38,542 nt of DNA, from NCBI GenBank assembly GCA_033557835.1, contig JAWQRO010000463.1:1-38542 (forward strand), given 5' to 3'. This stretch comes from Helochares maculicollis (lineage: Eukaryota; Arthropoda; Insecta; Coleoptera; Hydrophilidae). The first letter of the stretch is position 1. Each line of letters starts with the position of its first letter. Positions 1 through 12,069 of this stretch are shown piece after piece. The translations under genes and the position numbers were made by a program. Below the pieces are notes generated by a model. The model saw only the letters and a list, made by a program, of their open reading frames with translations, searched no databases and had not been told where the DNA came from.

Positions 1-2030
1 TATGAAAAGACCTCTGCAAGCAATTTGGTAAAGTAATCGGGTATCCATAAGCAAAAGAAGTCTCGTTCACTAGACTACTGCTTAACGTTAGTAGCTTTGC
101 ATTAAAAGAATACTATATTGCAACTTTATAAGTATTTCATATTGCGAAATGTTAGACAATAAAATGCTTATTTTTAGTGGTAAATTTTTGCTATTCTTTT
201 AAAAATCATTTGTTTGCATCTGTTATATAGAATATGGTATGTAGTAAAATATGTATTAATTTTAAAAACAAGCGTTTATAAAATACAATGCAATAAATAA
301 ATAAATAAATAAAAATGCAACTATTTGTATGTATATATTTGATATTTACTAAAAACTTGCGGTACTAAGTAACGACTTATTTTTCAAGTTGTACACAAAT
401 ATAACAAGAAGCTTTGACGGTCGTCTTAAAAAAAATAAAAAAACTAGCATTTACTTGTATAAAAGCAGCAGGTAAATAAATGATATTTGAATTCTCGCTG
501 TTGAAAATGAAACTGCTCAAGGGCTCATGAGCACCTGCCTCGCTGGGTTTCTGCCAAACGAAGAAGTGCGTTAATAAGAAAATTTTTTTAAAAATATTTG
601 AATAAAGAAAATCTCATTAGGAAGTTTTTGTGAAATTATAATTTAATGCCGGTGTTATTCTATTAATACACTTCTGTTTGTTCAGCGCATTTCAACTTAG
701 CAGAGGGTTGAATCTCACTCCTCTCTGTGTGCGGCGATTTTAGTGGGTTTCCCGGCGAGGGGTCTTAAAAACAATGAGTGGCGCGCGTAAAAACTTAAAA
801 TTTAGCTCAACTTGTTATATTATTCCGATTAAAGAAGATTTCTTAGATGCGATTATTATATTATTTAAACATCCTAAATTTTATTATCGTTAAAAAAGTT
901 TGGACGAATTGGCGCCCCTTAAGTATATTTTTCACGTTCAGACTAGTTTTAAGCCTTTCTTAAGAATCATGTTAGCTTTATCGTGAAACAGTTTTGCTAG
1001 CCTAAAGGTAATTTCTTTCTGAGCAGAAGATAATTTCCCATTACTGTTAGCAGAGGCTCATCAAACGCGGGAAGTATCCTCAAAGAAACTTAATTTGTTG
1101 GGCTGAACTTATATAGATTCCAATGTACATCAGTATTAGATAAAAAGAAACTGCATCGCTATAAAGAAAGAAAACTTCTCAGCAAGTTACACATTAATAA
1201 CATGAAGAGGCTTTGTAGTGAGCAAAGTGAAATTAATTTTACTCTCATCTTTTTATAGGGAATGATACGGCCAATCTTAATGACTAAATTGCCGCCGTAT
1301 TTAACTTGGTCTGAAAGTACTTATTCTTAGTTATAAACCACTTAACACTTGTTTACGCTCTTTTATAATTAACCGTTATTTTGAAAGGCTATTATACTTT
1401 ATTCACTTGCATATACATTACATGTCATTTCGTTAATGGTTTTAAAAAGAGCATAAAACAAACGGTCTTACACTGTGCAATAAATTGTAAAAATCAGCCT
1501 CGAGTTCTACGAAGATTTTTCCATGCCTTACAAAAGAAATATCAATATCCACGATTTTATTAAATGTAGAGCTGTACCAAATTCGAATTTGATACGCCAG
1601 TAACCAATTTTTATGCTCCTTTTCTTAGTGATATTGAAATACGCATTTCAGGAATCGATAGGCTGTTGAAATGCGCGCTTGGAGTTGGAAACACAAACAG
1701 AATGTAAAAATCGAGAACTGACCATCCTTTGTTAAAACTGGTGTATAAAACTGATCGTCTCTGGACCCTAAGAGGGTGATGCAAATGGACGTTATATATC
1801 TCTACTAAAGTAAACAGCTCCTGAAATGTAGCTAATTTAAAGAAAACATTTTGTCTGATTCGTAAACGGGTAGAAATCAACTATCTTTATTTATTTTATT
1901 TGCTGCAATTTTGGTATAGATAACTCTATGCTACGAAATATTTCGAGTGCATTTATAATTCAAACCAATGATGTGTTATTTTATATTAGGTAACTATATT
2001 TTTTCCAGTAGTGTTAATTGATATAAAATA
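1..2030. other. AT-rich noncoding stretch, no gene seen
   Basis: I see no coding region, RNA gene or mobile element here. Open frames at 1381-1563 (+) and 1611-1880 (-) are of chance length and unrecognisable. A short GC-richer patch with several CG dinucleotides lies at about 715-790, containing a CCCGGCGAGGGG word and a GGCGCGCG word; it could be a small regulatory site but nothing more specific can be said. An A-rich tetranucleotide tract is annotated separately. Confidence 0.6.
292..315. repeat. (AATA)n simple repeat
   Basis: Five consecutive AATA units followed by a short A run. This is an ordinary short microsatellite, with no sign of a poly(A) tail belonging to a retroposed element: no flanking target-site duplication was visible. 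Confidence 0.85.
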
Positions 2031-2345
2031 ATTGGTCCAAAAGGAATAATTTATTCGTAACTGATTTATATGAGTCCGCATGTTAATTAAGTGCAATAAA
2101 AACTATTTAATTAGTACTTAATAGTGTGATTGGTAAAGTAAAGAGATTAATGATTGCTAATCTCTAACATTAGAAAGAGGCTGATCATAGTGAGATTAGT
2201 ATAAGTAATGAAAAATTAATTAATCATTCAACGTCGCCATCAATATCCTAACCTAATTAATTCGAGTTCGGATCGAAAAAACCTCTGTAAGCAACCTAAA
2301 ATAATTATGGCGATTTGATTTATATGATAATCCGACGATCTTCCA
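2031..2345. promoter_or_regulatory. ATTA-rich candidate regulatory stretch
   Basis: Homeodomain-type cores (ATTA/TAAT) are crowded: TTAATTAAG, ATTTAATTAGTA, GAGATTAATGATTG, AATTAATTAATCATT, CTAATTAATTCG, AATAATTATGG and GATTTATATGATAATCC follow one another. A perfect 8-bp inverted repeat (AGAGATTA / TAATCTCT, 8-nt spacer) lies at 2142-2165. In insects such clusters are common in developmental enhancers, but A+T content alone gives many ATTA words, so the call rests mostly on local density and on GC-richer segments (ACGTCGCCATC, TTCGAGTTCGGATCG) between them. Inferred, not shown. Confidence 0.22.
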
Positions 2346-4924
2346 TCTGTTGAATATTAATATTTCACATGCCTGATACGTTTAAACTGCAAAATATATT
2401 GCCTTTGCATAATTACCAAAGGTCAATATTCATGAATCGGTACCCCAGCAGTCCCAGTGCAAGAAAATCTCTCAAAGCAACTCGACTAACGAGTTATTTT
2501 CGTTCGCTTGGTTTATACAATTAATTAGCCATTAGCTCCAAGCTGAAATAAAACATTAAAACGTTTGCACCTGCAAACGTCTACAGCATCGAACTTGGGG
2601 TGGTGGGTACTTGTTGCTTGTAGAAACCTGTACCAATATTGTTGTAAGGCTTAAAATGCAAATTGCCTCTTCTAATTTAATGGGTGCAACGGAATGTTGT
2701 GTTTTCGGATCAAATAAATGATAAAATAATACATGGAGGCCTTTGACGCGCTATAATTTTTTAAACAGCTCTACTTCGTTATGTTACCTAAATATTCGAG
2801 TAGGAAAGAAAAGATTCCTGATTTCCACTATTTTATATTTGTTTCAGGTATGTCATTTTAACACACTTCATCTATATAAGGTAGGATATCCACGAGTATA
2901 CTTCTTTCATTGGAGTTTATGAAAGCCTGGATTTTTACGAAAATATCAGAAATATTCAAATTGAATGAGGTGTAACTTTTTGTGTCGTCATGTAATGTTT
3001 CTGTATATTTTCTGCAAATAAGGTCAAGCCTTTTCTATTTTAATTTATTTCTCTTGATAAATATGCTATAACTGTATATTATATTTTCGCTTCAGCAGTC
3101 CAGCATGGCTGTCTTATGTACAAGCAGAAACACAAACATATAAACATTATTAAAAATTTTATTCATATCCTTGGACATCACTTTAGTTTTCAATCAGTTG
3201 AAATGCTTGAAAGCAGCTTCGTAGAATTTTTAATAAAGCAGTGTTGCAAATGTTAACACTTCTAAGAATTACAAAACATCAATTATGCTGTTAAGTATAG
3301 AAGTAATCCGAGACTAAGTTTATTTCTTACAAAAAAATTATATTTTCTCTTAGAAAAAAAAATTAAATTGGTAACATCCATATAAACTTTAGTACAATTT
3401 TCCAGTTTATCCAACTATTGTCTAGTTTACAAATCTCATTTTCTATTTGTAAAGGTGACATTACATTAATAATACCTAAACTCGTTTATTTAAAGCGATA
3501 GATTAATAAGCAATTTGAAATATAAATTAAAGTCAAAATATTCAAAATCATAGCAAACTCTGAGCCTGGGTAAATGGGTTTTGTTATCTTCACATGTTTT
3601 ATAGCATCGAAGGTGAATACCAAAATATATGGTAGGTCTATTTTAGCGAATATCTCACTTGATAAATGTCGAAAACTCTTTTCCTGGATCATTATAATTG
3701 GTAGTTTTACACACCCCTAAATAACTAAGAATTTATTTCTTTAATATAAGCATCGCTCAAAGTCTCTTAATAGAAATATCAGCGGCTTTAAATATTGAAA
3801 ATGAAGTTCTCATAAACATTTTGGTAGGATTTAAAAGCAATTGTATTGAATTGTGCCCTGTATTTTGAAAGTACATATCTATAAATATTTAGCTAAGCTC
3901 TGGAGTTACGGCTGGTTTCTCAACAAAATTCAATACAGTTTGTTTGGAAAAGCAGTAAGTACTCCAATGCTGAATTCCGCGTTTTCAGGATACGAGCAGC
4001 CAGTCGAGCCAAGATCAACAGCGCAATTTCTGCAATACCAACAAATTATAAATAACGGCGGGCTCCCTACCAATAAGTCTTTCTCATAAGCCAACGGATG
4101 AGTTTGTGCATCCGATCGCAAATAATTAACATTGGATAACGCGTAGCAATAAAAATCTGTAAAAGAGATTGAAGTGTCAACTTTCATAAATTCTCCGATC
4201 TGCTCGAATTACCTCGAGAATTAGAAATTCTTTTCACGATGGCTCTATACACGGAATACGGATTTTTCTTTTTATTTGTAAAATCCCCTTTATTCTTAGT
4301 CTTCAATATAATTGGGAGAGCTCGACGTTTTTAATTCTCAGAGCAGAGAAAGAAATATTTTATTTGCTCGCTTTTTGTCTACTAGAAAGCTGGAATCGAA
4401 ACTTGACAACTTGACATCTCTATTATGAGAAGCAAAGTCGTTTATCATTAACTATTTTATTTATTTAGTGGGCATTATTAAAGTTCTTTGTTATTTTAAT
4501 AAGATATTGATGTCGCTGTGAATAGAATAGAGCTAATTATTAAAAAATGCTTATTTATACTCGAAGCACAAGCAATTGCTTGAAAAAAAAATAATACGGT
4601 ATCTACATTTACAAGCTCATGGTATTGCGAAACAGAAAAATTAAAATGAAGGAGTTGAAAACTTGAATAAAGCTAACTCAAAACCTGCCAGCAAACAACT
4701 CGTATTTAGACGGAAAAAATACATTATAAGGTTGAAATGTCACTTTACAGTATATATTTAAAAACACAATAGTTTTATGCGCGAAGAATCATGATAACTG
4801 AACCTATGTAATAGCAATCTGTCTTCGTTATGTATCATAGGATGGTGACTCGAATAGCGTTCGAAAGCTTGAAATGTAAGCAGTGTCTGCGTGTAAATGT
4901 TTCAGGAAGAATAATATGTTTCAA
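2346..4924. other. AT-rich noncoding stretch, no gene seen
   Basis: Nothing gene-like is supportable. Two opposite-strand open frames overlap at 3853-4187; the plus-strand one has a Q/P/S-containing end but starts at TTG and matches no family I know. Overlap of two equal-length frames on both strands is typical of local stop-poor sequence rather than of a gene. Confidence 0.55.
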
Positions 4925-5045
4925 AGACGAATAACGCACAACGAAAGCGTCACGACGCCAATGTTAATGCCCTCATGTCACTGGCGTCGCCGTTTGTGTA
5001 CATAGAGAGCACAGCGGTGCTTTTTCAGAGGAAGCTTGCACTGAA
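4925..5045. other. small CpG-rich patch with inverted repeat
   Basis: A sharp local rise in G+C and CG dinucleotides. Perfect 8-bp arms CGACGCCA (4953-4960) and TGGCGTCG (4982-4989) are separated by 21 nt, and a second short hairpin AGCAC/GTGCT follows at 5008-5021. It could be a structured RNA segment or a regulatory element. Arms of this length recur by chance in a window this size, so the composition is the better evidence. No RNA family was recognised. Confidence 0.25.
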
Positions 5046-8000
5046 TAGCTTGGCTTAATTTAAAGTTTCATTAGAAGCAAAAAGGATAAATAGCCAATTT
5101 ATTGTGATGACTTTTTGTTTAAAATTGCTGAAGTTTGGGTTATACAATCACAATGCAATTATTTCGCTGAAACTCATCTTTTTGCTTGATTAAACGTTCA
5201 TACAATTTGCATACCACACAACACTTCTAACATCAATATTAATCCTATCTAGATGACAGATATATTCGTAATTTTTATTAAATTTGGTTTTATTTATTTT
5301 TTGTTGGAATACAGAGGCGGAATCATGAACGTATGTACAATATTCAATTAATTAACATGTTGATAGTTCGAAATGTTTTGGTTTTGCTAAATCTGCCTAG
5401 CCTATTACTTAATGAATATATCTCATTCGCATATCATTTTATAAGTGTTTAAGAAAGTTTTACAAATATATACACAATATCAAAAATATCAGTATTTGTA
5501 AAAAAGTGAAAAAGTCTACTAAAAAAGTAACACTCATAGACGAAATTGCAGTGACATATTTTTTGGTGAGCTGTTGAAATTGTAAAGATTTTGTCGTTAG
5601 CAATAAGTACAAAAGTGTTTTCCAATTTCTTAACCCCTTATAAACCTATTCTCAATTCTAATAAAAAATATTACGTTTTCATTCATTTCGAACGCCAACC
5701 AAAAATAACTTAAGAGATATTATTTTTCGGATAATTAATAACCGTCATCATGAAATTTCCTTGGCTTATTAAATTATTTTGATAACAATTTTCGACTGCT
5801 TCAGGCTTGAAGTGGCGCAAGTGGCGACATTTAACCTTTCCGCGGAAAATATTAATCGAAAGGCCCTCTTTTGTAGAAGAATGCGTAATTTTTAACTCCG
5901 CCATATTCCACCGTCTCTCGCGAGATCAATTACAGCCAGCTTGTAAAGTTTCCGCTTTGCTCAAGAAAACCATAAGAAATTTCCGTCTTATGAACTAAAC
6001 TATTGACAACTTTTTAATTAATATTAGATTTCTTTTTTCAGAAGACGAATGAGCTCATAATTAGTATGTTCATTAATAATAATTTTCATAGTAAAAGCAA
6101 ACTAAATATTCCTTTTGTTCGAAGAACTAATTACTTGCAAAATAATTTGTTATATGTTAATATTTCAGCTGTGAAGCATTTAACTTTATAATTATACTAG
6201 AAATTAGGGCCGCAGTTAATTCCTCTAGACTTAGAAATAAGAGAGCAAAATGTTTTAGCGTAGGAAGAAATAATGTATTTATTCAAATCATTTCGAAGGT
6301 AAATGGTGCAGTTAATGAACTAAGGTGGGCGTAATGAAGTGATAATTGGATTATAATTTAAATATCATCATCATTTTGTACCGTCAGTGTAGTGAGAAAC
6401 TTCTTTGGTTTTTTTACATCACATGGCGTTTACAGTCATTTTAATCCGGAATCTTGCGGAACATATGCGTTTGGAAAAGCCATGCATTTATTTGAACATG
6501 GAAACTCAACTCGAGATAGGTCACGCGGCGCTTTAAAGTGGAAAATAATAACATTTATTATGTTTGTTCAATCACATACGTGAGTTTTTATGCAAACGTG
6601 TTGTTATGTAGCCCAAGAATGTGGAAAGAACAACAAAAATGCGAGATAAAGCGTCTACACATCTTCCAAATACATGCAACACATGTTCTGGAGATATTTT
6701 CCGGGAGGGGCTCAATATAATAGGTTCTCGAGAGAGGGAGAACACAAACTGCAAAACTAAAATCGATATGCTGGAACTGTCTGCATTCAACTGAAATCAA
6801 CAACAAATGGTAAAAATAGGGAAAATTTTAATAGTGCGCTTTGTGCGGGTTAGTTGCTGGAATGTTGCGATTGGAAAACTGCTGAATTATGATAGTTATT
6901 CAGCTCTAGCTGCAGTTTTCGGAGCTATGAAACACTATTTCTGGATTCTGCGATTCTATATTTTTCGGGGAATTATTAGGATAAGAGTTGTATTGCATCT
7001 GAGTAATCCTGGTTAAATCGATGTTTTGGCTAAGCAAATTTAATTTGAACGGAGCTTTTCTTGCAGAGAGATCGTTAATAAATTGGAATAATTGTATCTA
7101 CTGTTGCTGTAAATGTTAGCAAAAAATCATTTTGTTACATGTATATTGACGAAATATTTTAAGATTATTGGAAGCAAATAGAAATTGTTTTTCTTAACAA
7201 AACAAACTTGTGAATCAAATCTATTGCGATAGTTATAACTTACTTAGATGCACTTTCATATTGTTCAATAAAATGACAAGTCTCATTATATAAACTAAAT
7301 ATTTTTTAATTTAAGAAGCATGCATTGCATTCGTTAGAAAAATAATCGCGAGGAGTTAATTGAACAAATCTAATGCATATAACTACCAGGAATGAACTTA
7401 AAAAGATTTTATAGAAATCCACATCTAAGAAAACCTTTCTTGCTACAACTAATTGTAAGAATTTCAATTTTTCATCTTATTTAGATTTACTTTGGTTTTA
7501 CGGTATAAATAATGCATTTTTTGTTAAAGCCATTAGTAACCCTTTACAAATATGTAGTGTTAGTTACATTTTAAAGAAGCTATATATAAAACATAGAAAT
7601 AGTTGCTTATGAAAGAATGTAGTATATTTCTAAAATTACGTGAATGGGAAGCCAATGTACCATCTTGCAAAGATTTAGTATAAATTCATAGAAATGCTAA
7701 AGAATAGTATATATTTTTAGTAAAAAATAGTTTTGTCGTGTCAAAGTACACAATAAGAATTTAAGTCAACTTATGTTTATTAATTAAGAAAAATATTTTT
7801 AAACTAAAAACTATCTTTGAAGAAACTAAAAAACCTGGAGTATTTCCACCCAATCTGTTCTTTTGAAAACAGGCATGACACATATGTACTAGTAAAATTA
7901 TACCATTTTTTGTGAGAATCTATGTTTACGTTCCACATAGTGGGGTTTTTCTAAAGTAGTTATTTTTCTGTATATTGTGCTTCTGTTATTTCAAAAATTA

Positions 8001-8599
8001 ATTTTTTTACGCAAATAATTTTTGTTTGAAGCTATAGGAATACGTATAGTATAAAAAATAATTTTCATTCTTTCACTTTGAATATGTTTTTAATATTTAT
8101 GCTACTGACTTTTTGGTCATAAAATTTGATTGGCAATACTTGCTCATATTTAATAAATCTAATCGTTTTAGAATAATAATTTATCAATAACGATGAAAAT
8201 ATTCCTTGAAACATTTGTGCATTTGTAAACAGTTTTACATATTTTATTTGAAGGCAAACTTTTAAAGTCTCCTCTAAAAGAGAAGCTGTAATATTATTTT
8301 GATTTTGTACTTATTTACTTTTGGGTGAGCAACATTTTTTACAGCTCTAAGCCCCTAAGAACTGACACACACACAGATAATTTATCCTTTTGGAAAATTT
8401 TTAATATAAGAGAGGAAAAATTGGGGCTCAAAGGCCTGTCCTGGGTTTTCATATCCCTGCTAAATAGGGGAGTGTCACTGGAACGTTGTATAATGCGTAG
8501 TAATTCAGGTTACAACTTGGCAACCCTTGCAAAGTTAGGAAAATTTGACCTTGCAACTATGCCACTACATGTTTGGTGCCTCAACTCTGAAACAGGTAA
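5046..8599. other. AT-rich noncoding stretch, no gene seen
   Basis: No supportable gene. Small GC-richer patches occur at about 5805-5945 (contains GTGGCGCAAGTGGCGAC and a TCTCGCGAGA palindrome) and at 6700-6745, where TCTCGAGAGAGGGAGA gives GAGA-factor-type sites if this is an insect. Open frames at 6392-6806 and 6807-7016 overlap on both strands and look like chance. The 8325-8612 (+) frame of 95 codons has no ATG at its start (GTG) and no recognisable domain. Confidence 0.55.
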
Positions 8600-8950
8600 A
8601 TATTTTACCTAAACTAGGAGAGAGCTGACTTGCAGGACTGTCATCTCATTTCCGGCGTAACTTCAAACTGGGCTTTAACTATCCTGGTGTTAACCGCCGT
8701 GAAGTTTCAATTTAGCAAAAGGTCAAATATTAACTTACTAGGGAATAAACGTCGCATTAAAATAATTTAAGTAATTAGATAACCATGCTATAGGGAAGCG
8801 TACGATAAATATTTTATCTCGGCCATCTTCGGTTTAGACGTGGCATTTTCAGTGGTTTCAGGGTACGAGACTTTGTTTGCAGGTCTGATGAATGAAATTA
8901 CATTAATTGAGCTAATTAGTTTCACTTTATGAGGATTTTATGCGGGCAGT
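8600..8950. promoter_or_regulatory. candidate regulatory island
   Basis: GC-richer sequence between AT-rich flanks. It contains TTTCCGGCGTAACTTC, a GTTAACCGCCG word, arms AACTTCA (8659-8665) and TGAAGTT (8700-8706), then CATTAATTGAGCTAATTAG and ATTTTATGCGGGC further right. The mix of well-formed TAATTA-type sites with CG-containing words resembles insect enhancers. There is no open frame across it. Evidence is composition and motif density only. Confidence 0.2.
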
Positions 8951-10080
8951 TTGGCCTAAGATACCTTTTCAATTTACAATTTTCTCCATTGCCTTCCCAA
9001 TATTATACACATTGCGTTTATTCTAACAAATTTCAATAAATGTAGATACTGTCTCAAATTGCTGGGTATTCTGTGTTAATCATAGTATACGTAAAGATGT
9101 TCTATAAGTGCGAATGTACTTTTAAAGTGTATATTTTTGCCTACGTCAAACTAAACAGGATTATCCTCAAGATTATAAATAAAGCCGCATTCAAAGACTA
9201 ATCTAGTTTCTTTTATATAGACTTTGCTCGCTTATAGAGTTCTATTTACACATGCGATCTCTCTGAGAGCCACGGGGCTGTAAACTCAAAGGGTAGTTTG
9301 AAGAGCCCTCAAATAAAGCACTTGCTCACTATAAAAGCGAGTTTTGATGAGAATGCAATTAAGGAAGGGTTATTATATGTTGTCTTATTAGTTTAGCAAC
9401 TTTTTAACCAAATGTTTTCTAGGAATTAATTTTTAGTCATAAATACGTCTGCGCTTCGAACAATTTTAATCATAATACCCATTATTTTTGTACTAGAAGT
9501 AAAATACAATAATTTATAATCAAAGTTTTTTGTACATTACAACTATTCCGATACGGTATAATATCGAATTTATCAGCAAAATTGCAAATACTAATAATCC
9601 TAATAAGCTAATTAACTGTTTTCTAGTCAGTGTTTCCATAGATAAATGGTTAAATATAGCGATATTACATGAACCGACATTACTACAATACTATTGCAAC
9701 GAATTACAAATACAAGAGGACTTGAAGCATCGACTTATTAAAATAATCCAATAGTTACACATGCTCCGTCTCAAATACAGATGTTCAAGTCTCCAAAACT
9801 CCCCAAGAAGTATATCACATCCTTAAACTAAGCTCCTTTGTAGTTACAATATTCATTAAAACTTTACAAAGTGCACTACTGCTCTTCAACTATTCGCATA
9901 AGAACGATCAACTGCTAACTCTATGAGCTGCACATATTTCACCAGGGTTTCCATGCTCATTATTTGAATATTGATTTTTAAACTTCTCACATGTCATTTG
10001 ATTTACACTAACCTAGACTAGTACTTTTGGGAATCGCATTTTTAGTAGGTGTGTACTTTGGGCAAATGTAATAGGGTTTT
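8951..10080. other. AT-rich noncoding stretch, no gene seen
   Basis: Nothing supportable. The 9530-9754 (+) open frame reads as a reasonably hydrophilic 74-residue stretch but has no ATG anywhere in it (it starts at TTG), so it could only be an internal exon. It matches no family I know and its length is expected by chance. Confidence 0.5.
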
Positions 10081-10380
10081 ATTGATGGCTTTCGTTTCAT
10101 ATCTGCATGTGAGCGCAATGCAGGTGCAGGAAGTGGGGGCTATCGCAAACAATGAAACAAAACTTCCCTCCCATGCTGTTTTGCATAATTGTTTAAAGTT
10201 TAGGTTCGTTTAATGAACACCAGAAAGTTTTTGTTTTATTTCCTTTTAGTTTTTGTAGGCGAGCCGGCTCAATTAGGTTTATTTTAATTGCATTTACACT
10301 CGAAAAGACCTTTTCTACTTCCGCATTTCAACCGTCATATACGACGTTAATTAGAACAATTTAATAATTTTAGGTCCAAA
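10081..10380. promoter_or_regulatory. candidate regulatory island
   Basis: A run of varied, non-repetitive sequence richer in G+C than its flanks: GTGAGCGCAATGCAGGTGCAGG, then TTTGCATAATTG (octamer/POU-like), TTTAATGAACAC, GCGAGCCGGCTC (near-palindromic), CAATTAGG, TTTTAATTGCATTTAC and ACGACGTTAATTAG. Several homeodomain- and POU-type words occur within 250 bp. No open frame. Inferred enhancer-like; not proven. Confidence 0.22.
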
Positions 10381-10440
10381 GCGTCTCTTTTCGCAGAAAT
10401 GTCTCGATGATGTAGAAATAAGGTTACTGAAACTAGTATT

Positions 10441-10600
10441 ATTGCTGAAACATAAACATTTTTGCAGAAAGTAAAATATAGCTGTTCAAAGTTGAATATT
10501 ATTGCTTAAAGTACACTGTATTTATTGCAAATTGAATATTATTGCTTAAATAAGGATATTTGCGTTAGTGTTGAACATCAATGCTGGAAACAAAATTTTG
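10441..10600. repeat. degenerate 40-bp tandem repeat, about 4 copies
   Basis: The 19-mer TTGAATATTATTGCTTAAA occurs perfectly at 10492-10510 and 10532-10550, exactly 40 bp apart. Aligning whole 40-bp units starting at 10441, 10481 and 10521 gives 26/40 and 27/40 identities between neighbours, and a fourth, more decayed copy (TTGAACATCAATGCTGGAA) sits at 10571 with a 39-bp step. A related word lies upstream at 10432-10450. This is an old, diverged minisatellite; no coding or known element is associated. Confidence 0.7.
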
Positions 10601-11267
10601 CTTTTGAAACAATTTGTGTCATAAAACTTCCAAAAATCACACTTGATTCCAATACATAAGTAGGCCACATCCACGCATTTTCACACGAGAAGTATTTCAA
10701 ATCGAGAGCTGTATGAATTAACTTCGTGAGTCTTATTTGTCGCAGATAAAATGTTTCCTTAAATAGAGCAGGGTATAAAAAGTCTGGAGATTTATTCATT
10801 TGATATATCTAACAAAATCTATAAAACAATTAATTTCTGCTTATCCCAGGATCTAAAAGAAGTTGATTTTTCTAGACGCTGGCCACTGCGTTCTGGATTA
10901 TACCCCACGATTAACCGATAACAGGTTTCTTGATAAGGTTGATGAATATCCATTTCAGTAGTTTCAGAAACGCGTGATAGGCCCTTTTATATAAATGTCT
11001 TTGTGATCGTTATCCCAATGCTTTTGTATAAAGTTCATGCAATTCTCCTTCAATACCGAACCCTAATTTAGCTTCTTTTGTGCAATTGTTTTATTGTAAT
11101 AAGACTATTTGACCACGTGTTCGAACCGATACTTATAAAGATCGATCAATACCTTCAAGTACATTTTTCAACTTCTGTATATAGTCGACTTGAGACAGAT
11201 AACTTAATTTCAGCAAAGAACTATTTTGCTTACCTGACATATTTGCGTCTACTCTCTTTCGACAGGT
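10601..11267. other. noncoding stretch between two tandem repeats
   Basis: No gene is supportable. The word GAGCAGGGTATAAAAAG (10766-10782) has a TATA-box shape and resembles a word common in fly intergenic DNA, but I see no convincing initiator at the right distance and no downstream exon. A CACGTG E-box is at 11114-11119. Open frames 10578-10799 (-) and 11078-11269 (+) are unrecognised and of chance length. Confidence 0.5.
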
Positions 11268-11580
11268 AGCCTCTTTTTTTCTCTCTCTCTAGTTTTTTAT
11301 CCACATTGGACTATTTCTCCACATTGAGTCTCCTGTCCACATTGGATATTTCTATCATCATTTGTTATTTCTATCCAAAACTGTTTCTATTCATATTTCC
11401 TGTTTCTTTCCACATTCCGCCTGTGCTCATTGATTTTACCTACATAAACCCCAGCTTCTACCCACACCGACCCTTCTAGTCGCATTGATTCTATCAACGT
11501 TTTCGTCCTCCTACCTTCTATCAGAATTTCAAAGTCGTGCTTCTGTGCGGCTCTTCCACTCAGAAGCTCCTATATTTTGG
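11268..11580. repeat. degenerate 18-bp pyrimidine-rich minisatellite
   Basis: After a CT-rich run (11271-11291) the sequence falls into successive 17-19-bp units with the consensus (T)CCACATTGnnTnTTTCTA. The clearest units start at 11301, 11319, 11337, 11355, 11374, 11391, 11409, 11427, 11444, 11461 and 11478; three of the first units share CCACATTG exactly. Later units to about 11570 (for example CCACTCAGAAGCTCCTA) are weaker. The plus strand is strikingly C+T-rich and G-poor throughout. The array is not open in any long frame, so it is not a coding repeat as it stands. Confidence 0.72.
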
Positions 11581-11950
11581 TTGATAATGCTGTTTAAGAA
11601 GGGGAAACGCTGCAGTCAGATTACATACCTTTCCTAAACTTAATTCTCCTGTTTATACTATGGTTAGTGTTTTATTTTGGTAGTGCGCTGTGACGTATAA
11701 TGCTTCTATAAAAGCTAACTGAAGTAAAGCAAATTCAATAGCAGTTGAATTTCACAGAGTCATTATTTTATTTATTTTAATTATTGCATATTTAAATTTA
11801 CCGCGTTGTGAAAAGAAAATTAAAGCTAAAAATATACTTACTTAAACGCCGTTTAATTTCCGTTTCGAATTTATGTTTTATGTTTTCTCTGTATCTCATA
11901 GTTCTACTAGAAGTATCTTGTATAATGTAAAATATATCTTAATAGTTGCC

Positions 11951-11968
11951 TGAAGGGTATACCCTTCA
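11951..11968. repeat. 18-bp perfect palindrome TGAAGGGTATACCCTTCA
   Basis: Each 9-bp half is the exact reverse complement of the other, with no spacer. About 0.4 such palindromes are expected by chance in a window of this size and composition, so it is only mildly notable. It lies some 50 bp before the (TA)n tract. GGGTATA/TATACCC words are frequent in fly noncoding DNA; whether this belongs to such a family is a guess. Confidence 0.6.
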
Positions 11969-12014
11969 TTATAAACATTTTTGAGCGATCTTTCTAGTCT
12001 ATATTAACTAAAGT

Positions 12015-12018
12015 TATA

Positions 12019-12064
<46 letters not shown>
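12015..12064. repeat. (TA)n microsatellite
   Basis: About 25 TA units, interrupted once by a TG near 12023-12024. Typical AT-dinucleotide microsatellite, likely length-polymorphic and able to extrude a cruciform. Confidence 0.95.

Positions 12065-12069
<5 letters not shown>

Noticed and set aside
1218..1227. 10-nt match to the start of miR-87
   Set aside because: No further identity and no opposing arm.
8325..8612. 95-codon plus-strand frame
   Set aside because: Starts at GTG, no known family, length expected by chance.
10766..10805. TATA-box-like GGGTATAAAAAG as a core promoter
   Set aside because: The nearest initiator-like TCATTT is only about 24 bp from the TATA start and no exon or open frame follows.
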